Source: Hemibagrus wyckioides
Taxonomy: Eukaryota; Chordata; Actinopteri; Siluriformes; Bagridae
DNA: 64,000 bases
Assembly (NCBI RefSeq): GCF_019097595.1
Contig: NC_080710.1
Location: 12,975,280 to 13,039,279 of the forward strand
Direction of reading: 5' to 3'
This document shows, piece after piece, positions 24,749 through 38,500 of the stretch (its first letter is position 1; every line of letters starts with the position of its first letter). A model generated the notes under the pieces. That model did not search any database and was not told where the DNA came from. It worked only from the letters and a program-made list of their open reading frames with translations. The position numbers were made by a program, and so were the translations under genes.

Positions 24749-24764
24749 GCACTCATGCCTGAGA

Positions 24765-25106
24765 TCAGTTCATAGCCTGAATCACCAGCCTTCCTTCAAC
24801 CTGGTGAAGGTAAGCACTCTTCTTCTCTGCTAAACTCTCTTTGGCATGTGTTTCCTCATCACTGTCAGCAGGCTCCTGTTTGATTCTAATAACTCTAGCA
24901 TGAGCATCCTCTTCACTGAGCAAACTGGGACTGTGGATGCTGCTGTTGCTGCTCCGGTGGCTGGGGCTGCACTTGCGGATGACACCAGAAGAGGGCGAGC
25001 TGTCCTCTTGCATGGGGTGATTGTACGCATCCTCTCCCTCTTCCTCGTCTGACTCGTGCAGGTGCCCATTCGGCTGCCTCAGCTGTTCCATGGTCTTGGA
25101 AAACAG
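24765..25106 (-). CDS. hdac9b: hdac9 exon 11 (terminal coding exon, MITR-type end)
   Basis: Acceptor AACTGCAG precedes CTG at 25,106, phase 0. It encodes residues 505-617, starting [11 protein letters not shown] (matching human LLSKSIEQLKQ). An acidic stretch, a serine-rich stretch and the [15 protein letters not shown]/phospho motif follow. At 24,801|24,800 the sequence reads CAG|GTTGAA, exactly where mammalian HDAC9 splices to its catalytic exons. Here the frame runs on eleven codons to a TGA at 24,767-24,765. Confidence 0.92.
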   Translation of the reverse strand: MFSKTMEQLRQPNGHLHESDEEEGEDAYNHPMQEDSSPSSGVIRKCSPSHRSSNSSIHSPSLLSEEDAHARVIRIKQEPADSDEETHAKESLAEKKSAYLHQVEGRLVIQAMN

Positions 25107-28100
25107 CTGCAGTTGAGAAATAACAAATGATTTCTGTCAGCCAGATAGGGACGTTGACTAGCATCTGAATTTTATTAGTCATGTTTCTTGATAGGTTTAT
25201 AAAATTAGTGGCTCACTGTCAGTAGGAGTTTTATTTACTGTTACTAATGCAGTGAAGATGATCAGAAGCAGACTCAAGAATGTGTCTGTAAATGGGATAA
25301 ACTGGGCTTACATCTTATCTTACTACCGGTTCAGGTAAAAATAGCATGTAAGTCCAGGCGTTAGTAAAAGGCATTTTATACCTCTCTCTAAAGCCCATAA
25401 GCTCATGTAAAAATTCCATCAAGACTCATTCTAGTAAACATTCCCAAAATCCCTTGTTTTACTGTGGAGTGCAGGAGCACTACCTTGAGGATTCAGTTTC
25501 TTTACTTTCCGGGACATTTTTAAAAAAAAATGAGTAAATAAATCAGAGTTTGACATTAAATGTAAGTTCCAGTAACCTATGTTTATGAGTAAGCCTTTGT
25601 TTTTTCACTGCAGCACGCGGCATAAATCATAAATCAGTCCCACTACAGATCAATATCCATGCCTTAGAGTAGCAGATAATGCATTAAAGTCAATTCGTTG
25701 TTTTTTTTTTTTTTATTTCATCCTTTCAACTAAGGTCGTAACAAAAAATCTAAGAGAGCAAAACAAGAGCTCTGTGATCTCTGTTTCTGAGAATTGCACT
25801 TGAATCGCACCAGCTTTGAATTTCCCATCGCCCTTTCACCAGTAATAGTGCAGATCAATCTATGGGCTCCACACACAATGGGGCCTTTCAGTATGTTAGC
25901 CTCGCATGCTCAGCAGAATAATTGCAGCGAAACGGATGGCCAGGGTCACCAGTGCTTGTGCACAGAAATACAAACATTTCCTCAAGGGAACAAAAGCATG
26001 TATTCTCTCTACTTGAATTAATGCATGCTATGGATTATGTTGGCATGTCAGCACCACAGATGCCCCTAAGCTATGCTAACATCACATACAGACTAGCATT
26101 TAACCACTGAGAGTTTTTTTGGAAAGTTAAATATATGGTTTGTTTGAGTATTTGAACAAAATTTCCATCTTCTCACACTGAAAATAAAAGTGCACATTTC
26201 CGTGCTATCTTTTATCTGGGAAGCCGCATGTGGTTTGCTTTAAAAATAGCTTCGAGATTAAAGCTTTAAAGATATATCAGGTATAAGGGTCCAATTACAT
26301 ACGCTACAATTTTTTTTAAAGATGAAAGATATGTACAAAAGATGTACCCTTGATGGTACTACCCCAAAGACTAGTTTAAAATATAATGTATATATATATA
26401 TTTCTGAGAGGGTAAAGCAGTGCTGAAAATGATATGGGTCTATATTTAGTGACATGGCTGTACCTTATTGATGTGGACCTGTTGCTGATACTGTTTTTGC
26501 TTCTCGAGGAAGTGTTGATGCTGCTGTTGGATAACAAGCTGGGCTAGTATGCTCTGTGGCAATGGTGCAGACTGGGTACGGTTCAGGGGCCGGTGACGTG
26601 GTAATTTGGGCCGCACACTGCCTGAGGAACGCTCTGTCATGGCCAGAGGAGAGGGAGGATGCACAGATCCTGCACTTTGGCCTGTAGAAAAAAGAATGAT
26701 TTGATATGTATATGAATACACTGTTTCATACAACATTTTATTAATGTGGCACCATATGAATTCATATACTACTAAGACAACAGTATTGTCAAATGCTTTT
26801 CTGTCTTTCAGCTCTTTTGTGTTAGAGAAGAATGTTTGTTCGTGTAAATGATTGAGTGTGGCAGTCTGGGAAAACTCGTCAGATGTAGCAGTGTCTAAAA
26901 ATAATGAAAAAAGTGGGTTTTGTACCAAACTTTTCTACATATCACATACATTCTTTTTAATTTCATGATTTCTTGTAATCATGCTTGATGGCTACATCCA
27001 AAAACATGGGGCTAGGATGTATATTAGAGGTTCAGGTCCCTTAAAAATCTTATCATTTCCTCATTTTCTATACTTGCCTATGCTTTTTGATAAGGAGTCA
27101 ACTTAACAAACATTGCTACAAACAATGGTTTAGGCTGTAAATAAATCTGGGTAAAATGATAGACATAGATTTCATGGTTGTGTTTATTATTCGTAGATTT
27201 ATTACATTACTTTTAGAGAATGTTTTTCAGTGATTTGTGGTGAAATTGGAATGAAATCTTACTGCATTGCTCTAACTTTGCTTCTTATAGAGAAGAATGA
27301 AAAAGTGAAAGATGTTTTACTTTTATATAGTAAAAAAAATTGTGAAAATGTGAAAGTTTTTCCCAGGATGCCACATATATATATTTACATTCCTGGCATT
27401 TAGCAGACACACTTATCAGGAGCAAGTTACAATTTACCTCATTTTATACAACTGAGCAAATGAGGGTTAAGGGTCTTGCTCAAGGGCCCAGTAGTGGCAG
27501 CTGAGTGGGCCTGGGATTTGAACTAACAACCGTCCAATTAGTATTCCAACATCTTAACCACTAAGTTACCACATATATAAACTTTGCCCTCACAGTTTTT
27601 CTGTGTGAATTAATGGTGCAAGAAAAGTAATTTCTCATGTTGTAGAGACAAATATTTCCTTGTTGTTTTAAGGTGCAGTAACTTCTTATATTCGCAGCGA
27701 ATTGCTATCATGAACATCATGCAATAACTACTATGATTATTCAATAACTGCCATGTCATAGGACTGAAATGAGAGTAAGGAAGGTGAATGTGGACCCACA
27801 TTATTCAGTCCTGGGAGTTAGTAATGGGTTAATGACAGTATGGGCCGGACCACACTGAGGTTCTCACCAGTAGAGAAGATCTTCTGCTGGCGTAGCTGCT
27901 CCTTTTGCAGGAGGTGATGTAGCAGTGCTTGCTGGCTGCTGCTCACTTTACTCTCCATGCTGACTGGTAAAGGCACCGGGCCCAGCAGCTGAGCGGGCAA
28001 ACCCTGCCTGACAGGCAGCACTCCACTGCCCTCGCCAGCCTGAGGGGGAACACACAGATTACATGAGACAGCCCCTTTGCCATTCGTGGTTAAACCAAAT

Positions 28101-28784
28101 TGAACATTATAACCACAGCAGAATGCTGAGCTTACTTACTGCACACTGTGAATTTTTATTATTTTTTTTGCAATGAATAAACTGCTTGTTTTTTCTGTGC
28201 ACTGCAGAAAACCTCTTTTCTCCCATTTGTTTGGTTAGATGGACTTAAACTTACACTTTTCCCAGGAATGAACACACAGGCATGCAAAGTGAGGTTAAAC
28301 ACTGAACATTATCTAGAGCTGCACTTGATTATTCTGGCTTGGTCGCTTTAAACAGGAGTAATGGATGAGGTGACTGAGGAAGAGTGGAGTGCAACTGACA
28401 CCAGACACTTAAGCACAATATTTATCTAAGGCCTATAAAATCCCCCAAGGTCAAGGGTCAGTACCCTAAGGCTACACATATCATCCAGACAGCCACTGAT
28501 GGCTAGTCTTTCAACAGGCACCACAATACACAGTTGAGCAGGGGCCCTAAATGACATTTCCTTTCATTTATCAGCCTAAACATTCACCTTACATTCAGAA
28601 TCCTCTAACAGACACAGAGAAGCAAAAATGTTAATCATATGTGGGTAGAATTGAACTGTTCAACTGTGTCTCAGGGGAGGAATGTTACAAAAGAAAACCA
28701 AAGCAAAAGTTCATGTAGTAAGATGATAGACATGATGCAACTTTCAGGAATCAAAACATGATAGTAGTGTTACTATTATACCAA

Positions 28785-28834
<50 letters not shown>

Positions 28835-31800
28835 TTGAAAGATTACATGCACTGACACTTTTAGAAATACTATTAATATATATGGGTTGTCATATACTTA
28901 CTGGCTAGACAAAAAGGAAGTGTGCAGCTAAACATTTACCCATTTATAAAAGCCTGTTTGTTTGAATTCCCTGAAATGAAATGCTGATTTAACTTACACC
29001 GATGGGGGAGGAGGCAGCGGAGAGGCCTAGCGTGATGTTAGGCAGAGATGGTGATGTGTAGAGACTCAACACGGACACTGAACCTTCAGAGCCAAGCAAC
29101 TTCGGCTGTGAGGGCCAACGCTGACAGAAAGAAAGACAGAGATTGAAGGAAACACAGAGCTATTTTGGAATCCCACTACGGACCATTGGAAAGAGCAATA
29201 GCAGCAGCAAAATAAACTTTAATGTACTAAGACGAATGACAGATTTGTTCCTGCCTCAGTAGAGCCGGATTAGTCCAAATGAAACCAGCAAACTTCTGAC
29301 AGTACCCATAATATCTAGCTCTGAAGACAGAATGATGTATTGATAGTTCTGAGGTATGGAGGAACCATGTCTGATTTTAGAGAAATGTTCTCTACTGGCT
29401 CTGGGTCATTCTTCCTGCGCACAGCAGGATAGTCCAGCAGCATGTGGTCATGGAGCAGCCCTGTTTATTCTTCCAATCCCCCTGCATATTCACTGACCTG
29501 TATGTGGATATCCGGCCTTTATATGACCCAGGGGAGCAGTTTCTTCTGAAAGGGGATACCCAATGTAACAGATCACAAACACGGCTCGCTTTTGCACCTA
29601 GCCTGCTGTCTGCGGGTAGTCCCCCAACCCACCGGACTGATCCGTGATACTCTCGGCCTATGTCAATACAATAGCTGCACAACGTGTTTGTGTTGTTAGC
29701 ATGTCATTGGCTACCAGCAGCTGGCAGATCAATTAAGCTCAACCTCCCGCCTCCTACGCCCTGGATCATGGTGTAATAGGCATTCCTAGGCAGCCGATGT
29801 ACTGGAGGTCCATGGGAGTGTAAACAGTACTGTTGAAGAATAACACAGCTGCTAAGCTGATGCTGCACAGAGACTTGTCGTTTCTGCCACATGCCCCAGA
29901 ATGCACTGCTTTGTGAGGAAGGCCCAGAGGGACCCGAAAGCACTGAGCCATGAAGCCATCAGGAAGTGACTCAGAGGACCTTCCAGAACTGATGAACTTC
30001 AACAAACAAAAACACTTCCGTGCTTATACTTACGGGCAAATGGCAGTCCAAACACAGCAGTGGTTAAAGTAAGAGAATGGGAGAGTAATATACTGTGTAT
30101 GCCATGTATATACTGTGTATACCTGCAGGTCCAGTGGGGTGGGCTATTGGAAATATTTACATCACTTTGTTTAGAGGGCTTTTTTGCCTAGGTCTGGGAG
30201 TCAGTCCATCAGCTGATATTGTAGCTCGTTTACTGGGCAGTAAGCAGCAGGCAAATGGAAGTTTGTGTCAGAGCCAGTAAAAGGGTCAATGCTTTAGAGC
30301 ATAGGCTTGTAGGAGGAAGTCAACTGATTTTTTATTGCCTGTGTAGGGAGACATTTTCACTGAACTGCAACAGAAGTCTGCAATGACTACTCTGTTTTGA
30401 TAGCTGCACAAGAGTAGTGTAGGTTCTGCGAAATGCATGTAAGGCCATTTATTTTCAGAATGCTTAAAGCAAGCTTGTATTTTACACCAAACTTCTTTGA
30501 CCTATCTCGGTCCTTTTTATTAGAGGAGGTATGATGTCATTTTAAGGGGCTGTACCTCAGAGTAAGAGGAGGATGGTAGAGGTGATAGTACATTTTCAGG
30601 TCCTGAAAAACTTGAGGCTCTATTTGGAGAGCTGGGGCCTGAACCAGTGGAGCAGCTACTCGCTGTCGACTCTGTAGATGAAAATAGATTTTAAAAAAAT
30701 GTTGATAGTACACACTGAAAGGTTAATGCTATTTTGTAGTAAATCAAATGGATTTAATGTTGCTTTTATGTTCTCATTTGCAAATCCATGATACATTTTG
30801 AATAAATTTCATAATTTCAACCTGAGTATTACGCCACACTTGTCATGTACTCAGGCTAATAGGACCATAGGCAGATAACTTTGAAAGAACAACACTATAG
30901 GTGATATTAACTCACGCCAGTTGTTATTAGCACAATGACAAACATGCGGCAAATAAAAACCAACAGAACCTGTGGTGTCTTAGCTATCACTAGCCCAAGC
31001 AGCTGTTACATAATGAGCTCGCTCAACAGTAGTCTTGGCATGCTGCTGTGATCACTGGACTGAAGACAAATCAGCCAGAAAGTCGTAGCAATCAAGCTAA
31101 TTGGCAGCTAAATAGTGAGACGCATCTCCTACCCATTAGTTCCAAGGCTCGTTTTTTGAAGGGTGTCATGACAGTTCCCTCTTTTCTCCTCAGAAGAGGG
31201 CTGCTCCTCCTCTCTGCAACTTTCTGCTTCAACCTAGAGCGCACCTTCAGATTCGGCTCTGAGGCTGTAAAAACACAAAACACAACACTTTAATTACACG
31301 GTCATAATTTTCTACAGCGTATACAGCATACACAGAGAAGAGAGCAATATTCGTATGTGCCTTATTGTATAATAGGTAGATCAAACATGTAAGGATAAAT
31401 TAGTTTGTGAGTTGTAGCAAAGGTGCTAGAAAGCTCACAGCACAGACACTTCTCACAGGCTGCTCAGGGTGATTAAATGAGACAGGTTTGGAACATGCTT
31501 GAGATCATCTGGAGTAAATTAGATAGAGCTACATGAAGTGGAAAGGTCTGCTCCCTGACTTGACCAAAGCCCAATACAGTAGTAGCAGTTAATATAAAAC
31601 AAAAACAAAGGCAGTATTTAGGGTAACAGTCATGCCTACATTCCTGTCTGTAAATCCTCCTGTAGCTACATATGTATTCACACCACATTCACCATGAGGT
31701 TTATGTAACAAGTTATGAAAAAATAAAAGTCTGTTTTCCGTAACTGTCCTGTGCGTGAGATCCTATGAGTAATACAGCATGAGTAATATGGTGCTGTATA

Positions 31801-32264
31801 GTAAGTAAGCTCCTCCAGAGAACTGTGTCATAAGGCTGGGGAGCAGTACGGGCTGAGTAAGAGGAAAGTCATTCTCACCCACATGTACTGCAGTGTTACA
31901 GTGTAGTGAACTCCACCAGTACAGTCAGCAGCAACAACACCCAGCCAAATGTACACTTTGTGCTTTAGGCAAATCCTTCTATTAGTCCCTTTCTGCATCT
32001 TGAAAGACAGGATGCTAAATTAGTCCAGATTTGTGTGAGCACCTGTTGCCAAACATATCGTACTTAATATAGACTGCCTTTTAAAAAATAATAATAAATA
32101 AAAGGGGTTTATTTTTATTGATTTATTGTAAAAAGGGTCTTCAAGGGTTACAGAGTCTAAGATTTGTTTTGGTTTTGATATGGAGTCAGTCCTCCTTCTA
32201 TCCTTAATTTAATTTAGGTTTTAATTAGACATGTTCTGATTTAACATCTAATTTAAATTGAACT

Positions 32265-32335
<71 letters not shown>

Positions 32336-32424
32336 ACTTCATGCAATGAAAACAGATTCATCTAAATATACAATATTAATATGACTATATCTATATTTTA
32401 AATCGGTTTTGCAATTTTATAATA

Positions 32425-32500
<76 letters not shown>

Positions 32501-35500
32501 GTAATTTTTTACATATTAATCTTAAAAGTTTAAGGCGTCAAGTTATCTACTGGGAAAAAACCATCTCCTAGTCTGCATTTTTAACAAGAAGTGACACATG
32601 CAGATATGGTTTCTGCTCGAATTGTAAAGCTAGACAGCTCTCATCATAAGCCGTAGCAGCCGCATCAGCAGGCTGTGCCATCCAGTAGGGCAGTAATGGG
32701 ATGTAAATCCTGAGCCTGAAGTGATCCGCAGGGAGCCTTTGCCTATCCTCCTACCGCCCCACACTGCTCTTATTGCTGTCTATTTTTACCTAACATCACA
32801 AGCCGTCACCACGGGAACAGCATCCCATCACCGCAGAGATGGAGGCTTAGTTGTTGAGGTCACAGCAGGAGGCCAGGACTGTGATGCAAGAGGAAAATGC
32901 TTTGCTCAGTTACAATGGCAGACACAACACCTGTGTGACTTTAGCCAGAGCTGACACATCGCCTGGAGCCAAAGGCCAAGCCAAACAGGAATATATGTAT
33001 GAGGCAGGAGTTTAACAGGCCCATAAATCAATCACATTATTTCATTTGAAAGCACTGCCTGAGGGTATGCTGCACACACAGAGTGGCAAATTTATTATAT
33101 TTTCTCCTCTCCCTTTTCAAAGTGTGTGTTGGTGTGCTGTTACAGTTTCAGTACATGTTGGAAGGTGGATGATTTTTTTACAACAGGAACCTGATTTTAG
33201 AGCAAAACATTGTTCTATTATTATTACTATTATTATTCAGATTTTATATATTGTCTGAGTTTACGGATTTTGACTGCCATCTTCTGCTTCACATTCCTCG
33301 TTCTCTTGTTACTAATCCTGTCTGCTTAATTTTCATTAGGCAAAGAAAACAAACCCGTCCTCACCCGAGGGATATAAACCTTCTGATGCAACAGCTGTAC
33401 TTTTATGAGCCATATTACTCCACCACTGCTACTCTGTTACTCAAAGTTTTTCCAGTTAGCATAACACACATTATGTCCCTCTGCATCCAGAGAGGAATAC
33501 GACAGCAACACAATGGGGAATAGTCTAGTGCAAAGCTCTGAAAATATCCACTGTTTCACATGTACCAAGTTAAATCCTCCTCATCTCAGCTGCACCTGCT
33601 CCACATGGCTGATAACTGGGGCAAGACTAGAGAGGGTAGTTCTTCTCCTCTCACTAAGCCAGGCTATTCCTGTACACAGCAGCATCAGTGCTCCAAAAAC
33701 AGGATTATTCTAGTCTAGAAACAGTAGGTGAAAAGTTGTAAACATGCTGACAATCTTCTTTTCCTTTTGTCAATTGATAGAATCAATCAGGGAGCTGTGA
33801 CTGTGAGTTCAGTGTCTGTTTATCATTGTCCTTCAAAATTAGTGTGATGTGAATGTATTTATTTATTTATTTATTTATTTATTTATTTTACAACTAAAAC
33901 AGATGGAAAAATGAAAGGTAAAAATGAGGTGCATTCTCTTTATTTGACTCTGAAAACATTGGGGGTTCACATATTTATACCTAGCTGTATTTCCAAGACT
34001 TAGACTAGAACCAACTGTAACCTTGTTTCATGCCACTAACATTTAATAAATTTGGATTTAAGGGAGAAATACATTTAATTTGAAGCACAATCTCATTCAC
34101 CTTTACCTAGTTGTGATGTTCAACATCACCAGATATTCACCAGAGGAACAGTGCTGTTACTGAACAGCAATCCCACTTGTCTGAACCAGAGTCTGAAATT
34201 CAATTCAGTCTGTTCACTTTAACCCAGAAGGATATAAATTGTGGTTAAAAGCTATCTAAACTGAATTATCCTGCATTATGAATTCAAACCCAAGAACTGC
34301 TTGGATTCTTGTGGCATAGCACTGGCTCCACACTCTTATCCTTTTGGCAAGTTTTTTTCCATAATCCTGACAAATTGACTGTGGAATAAACATTTTGTAT
34401 GCTAACATATCAATAATTAAAGGGATAAACAAATTGAGGACAATAAGCACCCTTCTTTCTTTTTGTGTATATGAAATTATTATATCAGATTAGTTTTAAT
34501 AACCGGTGTGACTCAGGATTCTACCTCTGTTGCCAGATCTCTAAATTGTGTACAACACGCTAGTGCATGTGGGAAAGTAATTGAACCGGTATAATTGTTT
34601 ACCATCATAATTCAAATGGACATGAGGGGAAAGGAATGTAATGTCATTTCGGTGACCTCATGGCACTGCTATGAACTGTTCGTCTTGGCGAGAGCTTACG
34701 ACTGACCAAAACCAAGAGGGAGCCATAAGTCATGTTAATGCTGACTTCCCATGAGGCTTACTCTCAGGCTGGGTCAACAAACCTGAGCTGATTTCTGTGA
34801 AAAGTCTGGGATTTTTTTCAAATAACCGAAGGCTTTCATACTTCAGGAGAAATGAATTACCTTTATTCTTTCTGTGAAGCAGTTATGTGATGTTACTGCT
34901 TATGGGCGGTAAGCAGGAAAACTGAACTCGGAAGAATTTAATTACTAAAGTTACACAAACACTGGACCAGTGTGTCACTCCTCCTGCATTCCAGGGTAAA
35001 GTATCTAGTAAAAAAAAATCCTTTCTACAATGATTGATGACTAAGAATTGATATCAGTTTAGTACATAGTTTAGAAATGAACTGCCATTTCTGTGGAATA
35101 CATGACTGAGAGTTCACATTAGAGCTGATTTTACATTTTTGGGGATGAAAGTAAATCCAAGGTTTAGAATAAAAAAAGAATTCACATCAGAATGATTACT
35201 ATGTGATCTAATCTTCCAAAGAAAATATTTTTGGGACAATAAGTACTCACTGGTGAATTAAGTAAGCAATACATACTAGCATTGATATGCTGCAAATGAT
35301 TAAAGCATACATCATGCACATTTCAAACACTGTTTGGTCCTACCAGTCTTCCGCAGAGGGAAATCGTCTCTGCAGTCTGGTAGGGAGGGCAAAGGGAATT
35401 TGCACGACGGTGACACTCCTCCCAGAGGAGGTGAACTCTGCTCCAGAGAGGTGTGATGGGAGGCCCTGAACAGAAAGGAGACACAAACTGAACTGCTTAA

Positions 35501-38500
35501 CTAACCTTCAAGCTATAAATCACTCTAATGTCCCACAGTGCCTAATTTCACATTGGTGTTAGACTATATAGCACTTAATATTATCGTGATCCAACACCTC
35601 TATACTCTTTTCTGTAAATGTAATTAGTTTTTTATTAGCAGCATCACAGATTTAAAATACAATTTTTCATGTGTATAAAATCCAAAATATTAATCAAAGA
35701 TATTAGTAGTATATAAATATAATATAGGATATTATTTTATTTGTATAGCTTTTTTTAAGAGTGGATATTGTCACAAAGCAGCTTTAAAGTAATTTATAAA
35801 TAAATAAAAGCATATAAATTAAGCATTTCTAGATGTTTTTATAATGAGCAAGCCAAAGGTATTACGGGTAAAGACTTGTTTTAACAATATGAGGAAGAAA
35901 CCTTGAGAGGAACCAGACTCAAAAGGGAACCCACGCTCATCTGGGTGACACCAGATAGTGCGACTCTAAAAAATTTCCCTTCTCTGTCTGTGCAATTGCG
36001 TAACCTCTAGTCTTGAGTGCAAAGCTGTTTGTGATCATCACAGTCATAAAGCTAGCTTCTATAATAAGCTCCAATGAAATCATGGTGTTCCCCCAGATAG
36101 CAGACGTCAGGTTTTCTATACTTACGTGAACCACAATTTGGAGTTCTGTGTGAATGTATGACAAGATCCATTGGAAGCTGGGTCCTTTGTGGTTTTATTC
36201 AACAAAAACTCCTGTAGTTTCTGCTTAACTTCTGTGCTGGCCACTGCACCTGTCAGAAAAAAAGGATAGCACTCATCCTGTGGCTCATACACTTTGCTGA
36301 ACATGCATTGCTTTAGTAAAGCCATTTTTGACAGGGGGAAAAAGAAACTGTCACCACTTAAAGAGAACATCATTAATGCTATGTACTTATAATTACTGAA
36401 TTGATTAAGGCTATTTAGCTATACATATATGTACAATGACACATATATTCAATGACATATCTAAATAAAGTTTTGTCATGCTTAGAATTCACATTAAACA
36501 AATGAATAAACATCTCCCCCTACTGGACAATGAAGATAGCGCGCCTACAGAGAGGTGATGAGGCTTCGGTGTTAAAAAAAAATTTTTAAAAAAAAGCACT
36601 AACATGGTCACTCCTAACTGACATGTTTGTGTTTTGTAACGAGATGGAGTTGAACTCTTACTCTCTCGTGCCCGCTCCTTGCTCCTGATGATTAGGGCCT
36701 GCTGCTGGCGCCGATGTCTCTCCAGTTCCCTTTCCTGGTTTTGCTGCTCCAACTTCCTTTCCTTCTCCAACTGCTCCTGTCGCTGCTTCATCACTTGCAG
36801 TTCCTGCTGCAGCTGAGAAATACATCAGTTATAAGGTTTTCTGTGTAACCAAAAGTATTTCCGAGCAGGAAGAGAAATACTTTATAAGCCACAGGTTATT
36901 TCTGGGGCATGTTTTTGGCTGGACAGATCAACATCAGCAGGGTCATGTCCTCACCTTGAGGTGCTCCTGCAGCTGGACCTGGTGCTGGCGAATCAGGTTC
37001 TCATGCTGCTTCTGGAATTCGTTTATGAGGAGTTGTTTCTGGATCTGCTGCTGCTTCTGAATGAGGAGCAGCTCCTGCTGCAGCTGTCGCTCCCACACAT
37101 TGGGGTCCGAGCCCATGGCCGGCATCCTCACATCTGTCCGCAGGTCTAGTGGAGACGCAGGCTCCAGCGCCAGCGGTACTTCAGGCTTAACATCCACTGA
37201 GAATATGGTAGAGGAGTGATTAAAAGTCTGTTGTCTGAAATATTACAGTTACCACAACATTCATTCAATATTTGTAGAGAAGGGAGGGTGGAATGGATGT
37301 GTGCATACATTTGATTTGAATGCAACAAGTAGTGAAAAAAAAAGCTACTCCACATAAAGTACAGCACCAGTTCCCTACTATCAGCTGAAAGATGTACAGC
37401 TCAGGCTGTCTTCAAGCATCAGCCATCCCGCTGACCCCTTTTGGCTCTGGCACAAAGCGCTGTGCTATAACCTTGTTTGTCATTTGGATGGCCTGTTTGT
37501 GTGTGTTTCTTGCCCTTATTCCCCAGCCATATTCCCTCCTCCAAGCATTCACCATTACGGAAAGATTGCTCGTATATTCTTCAACCTGTGGCTCATTACA
37601 AATAATAAGCTGGATACAAAGCAAGAGGGCATCCCTCAGGTCCCTGAAGCTCTATAAATAGCCGGCAAGGCAGTGGAAATCAATAGCAAGCCTGGATGAC
37701 ACACTCAGAAAGGATGAGGCAAACAAGCATCATATCCAACTGCGGCTTCGTGTCTCCTCTGCGGGGGAATAAGCAATTACCAAGATATGGGTCTTACAAA
37801 AAGAGCTCTAGAGCAAACAAAACCCTGGCTGCATGGCAAACTTGGACTAGGGTGTGTGTAAGACAGAAGAATACAAATAATGTCACACTTTCCTGGCTGT
37901 TTTTCAGTTACCTATAGTGCATCAACCAATAGAGTACGATTTTGTTTCTGTAGCTCTGTTAGACAGAACAGCTGGTTATTTTACAAACCACAAACCAACA
38001 GGAGTCCCCTATTCCACTATGAGTGTTACGATGACATCTAAGCATACTCATATGCAAATATACACGTTGGTCTGTATGCCAGTAAATGCCTCTTCTTTCT
38101 GCATACATTTGGAACGTCAAAGCTGAAATCTAAAAGAGTGACTCACTGATAACATTTTTAGAACATTTCAAAACTGATACCATATAACCTTTGGTGAAAC
38201 AGCTAGAGTTAACGGCTTATAACGCAAAGAATCTATAAGCAAGACACTAACCACACAGATGTAATTTTCATAAAATACCGAGCTCTGAAACACATTCCAG
38301 TTCCATCTTAAATCTCACATCTTTTAAATGCTTTTATGACAGGTTTTTTTATGATCTGCACATCTACAGCCTTTTTAAAGGTTGCCCAATGGCCAGTGTG
38401 AAAATTTTAAGACACACACACACACACACACACTCACAAGACAGACCCAAACACTGTCATCTGCTGTTGTCACTGAAAAACTGAAATTCTCCAGTAGCCT

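Larger units (their letters stand above)
31265..35343 (-). other. hdac9b: hdac9 intron 5 (4.1 kb)
   Basis: GT-AG intron holding three microsatellites ((TTA)n, (TA)n, (TTTA)n) and a repeat-free block at about 34,610-34,790 that could be regulatory. No other gene is seen. Confidence 0.7.

Noticed and set aside
24846..25052. Plus-strand open frame over hdac9 exon 11
   Set aside because: It is a shadow of the coding exon on the opposite strand.
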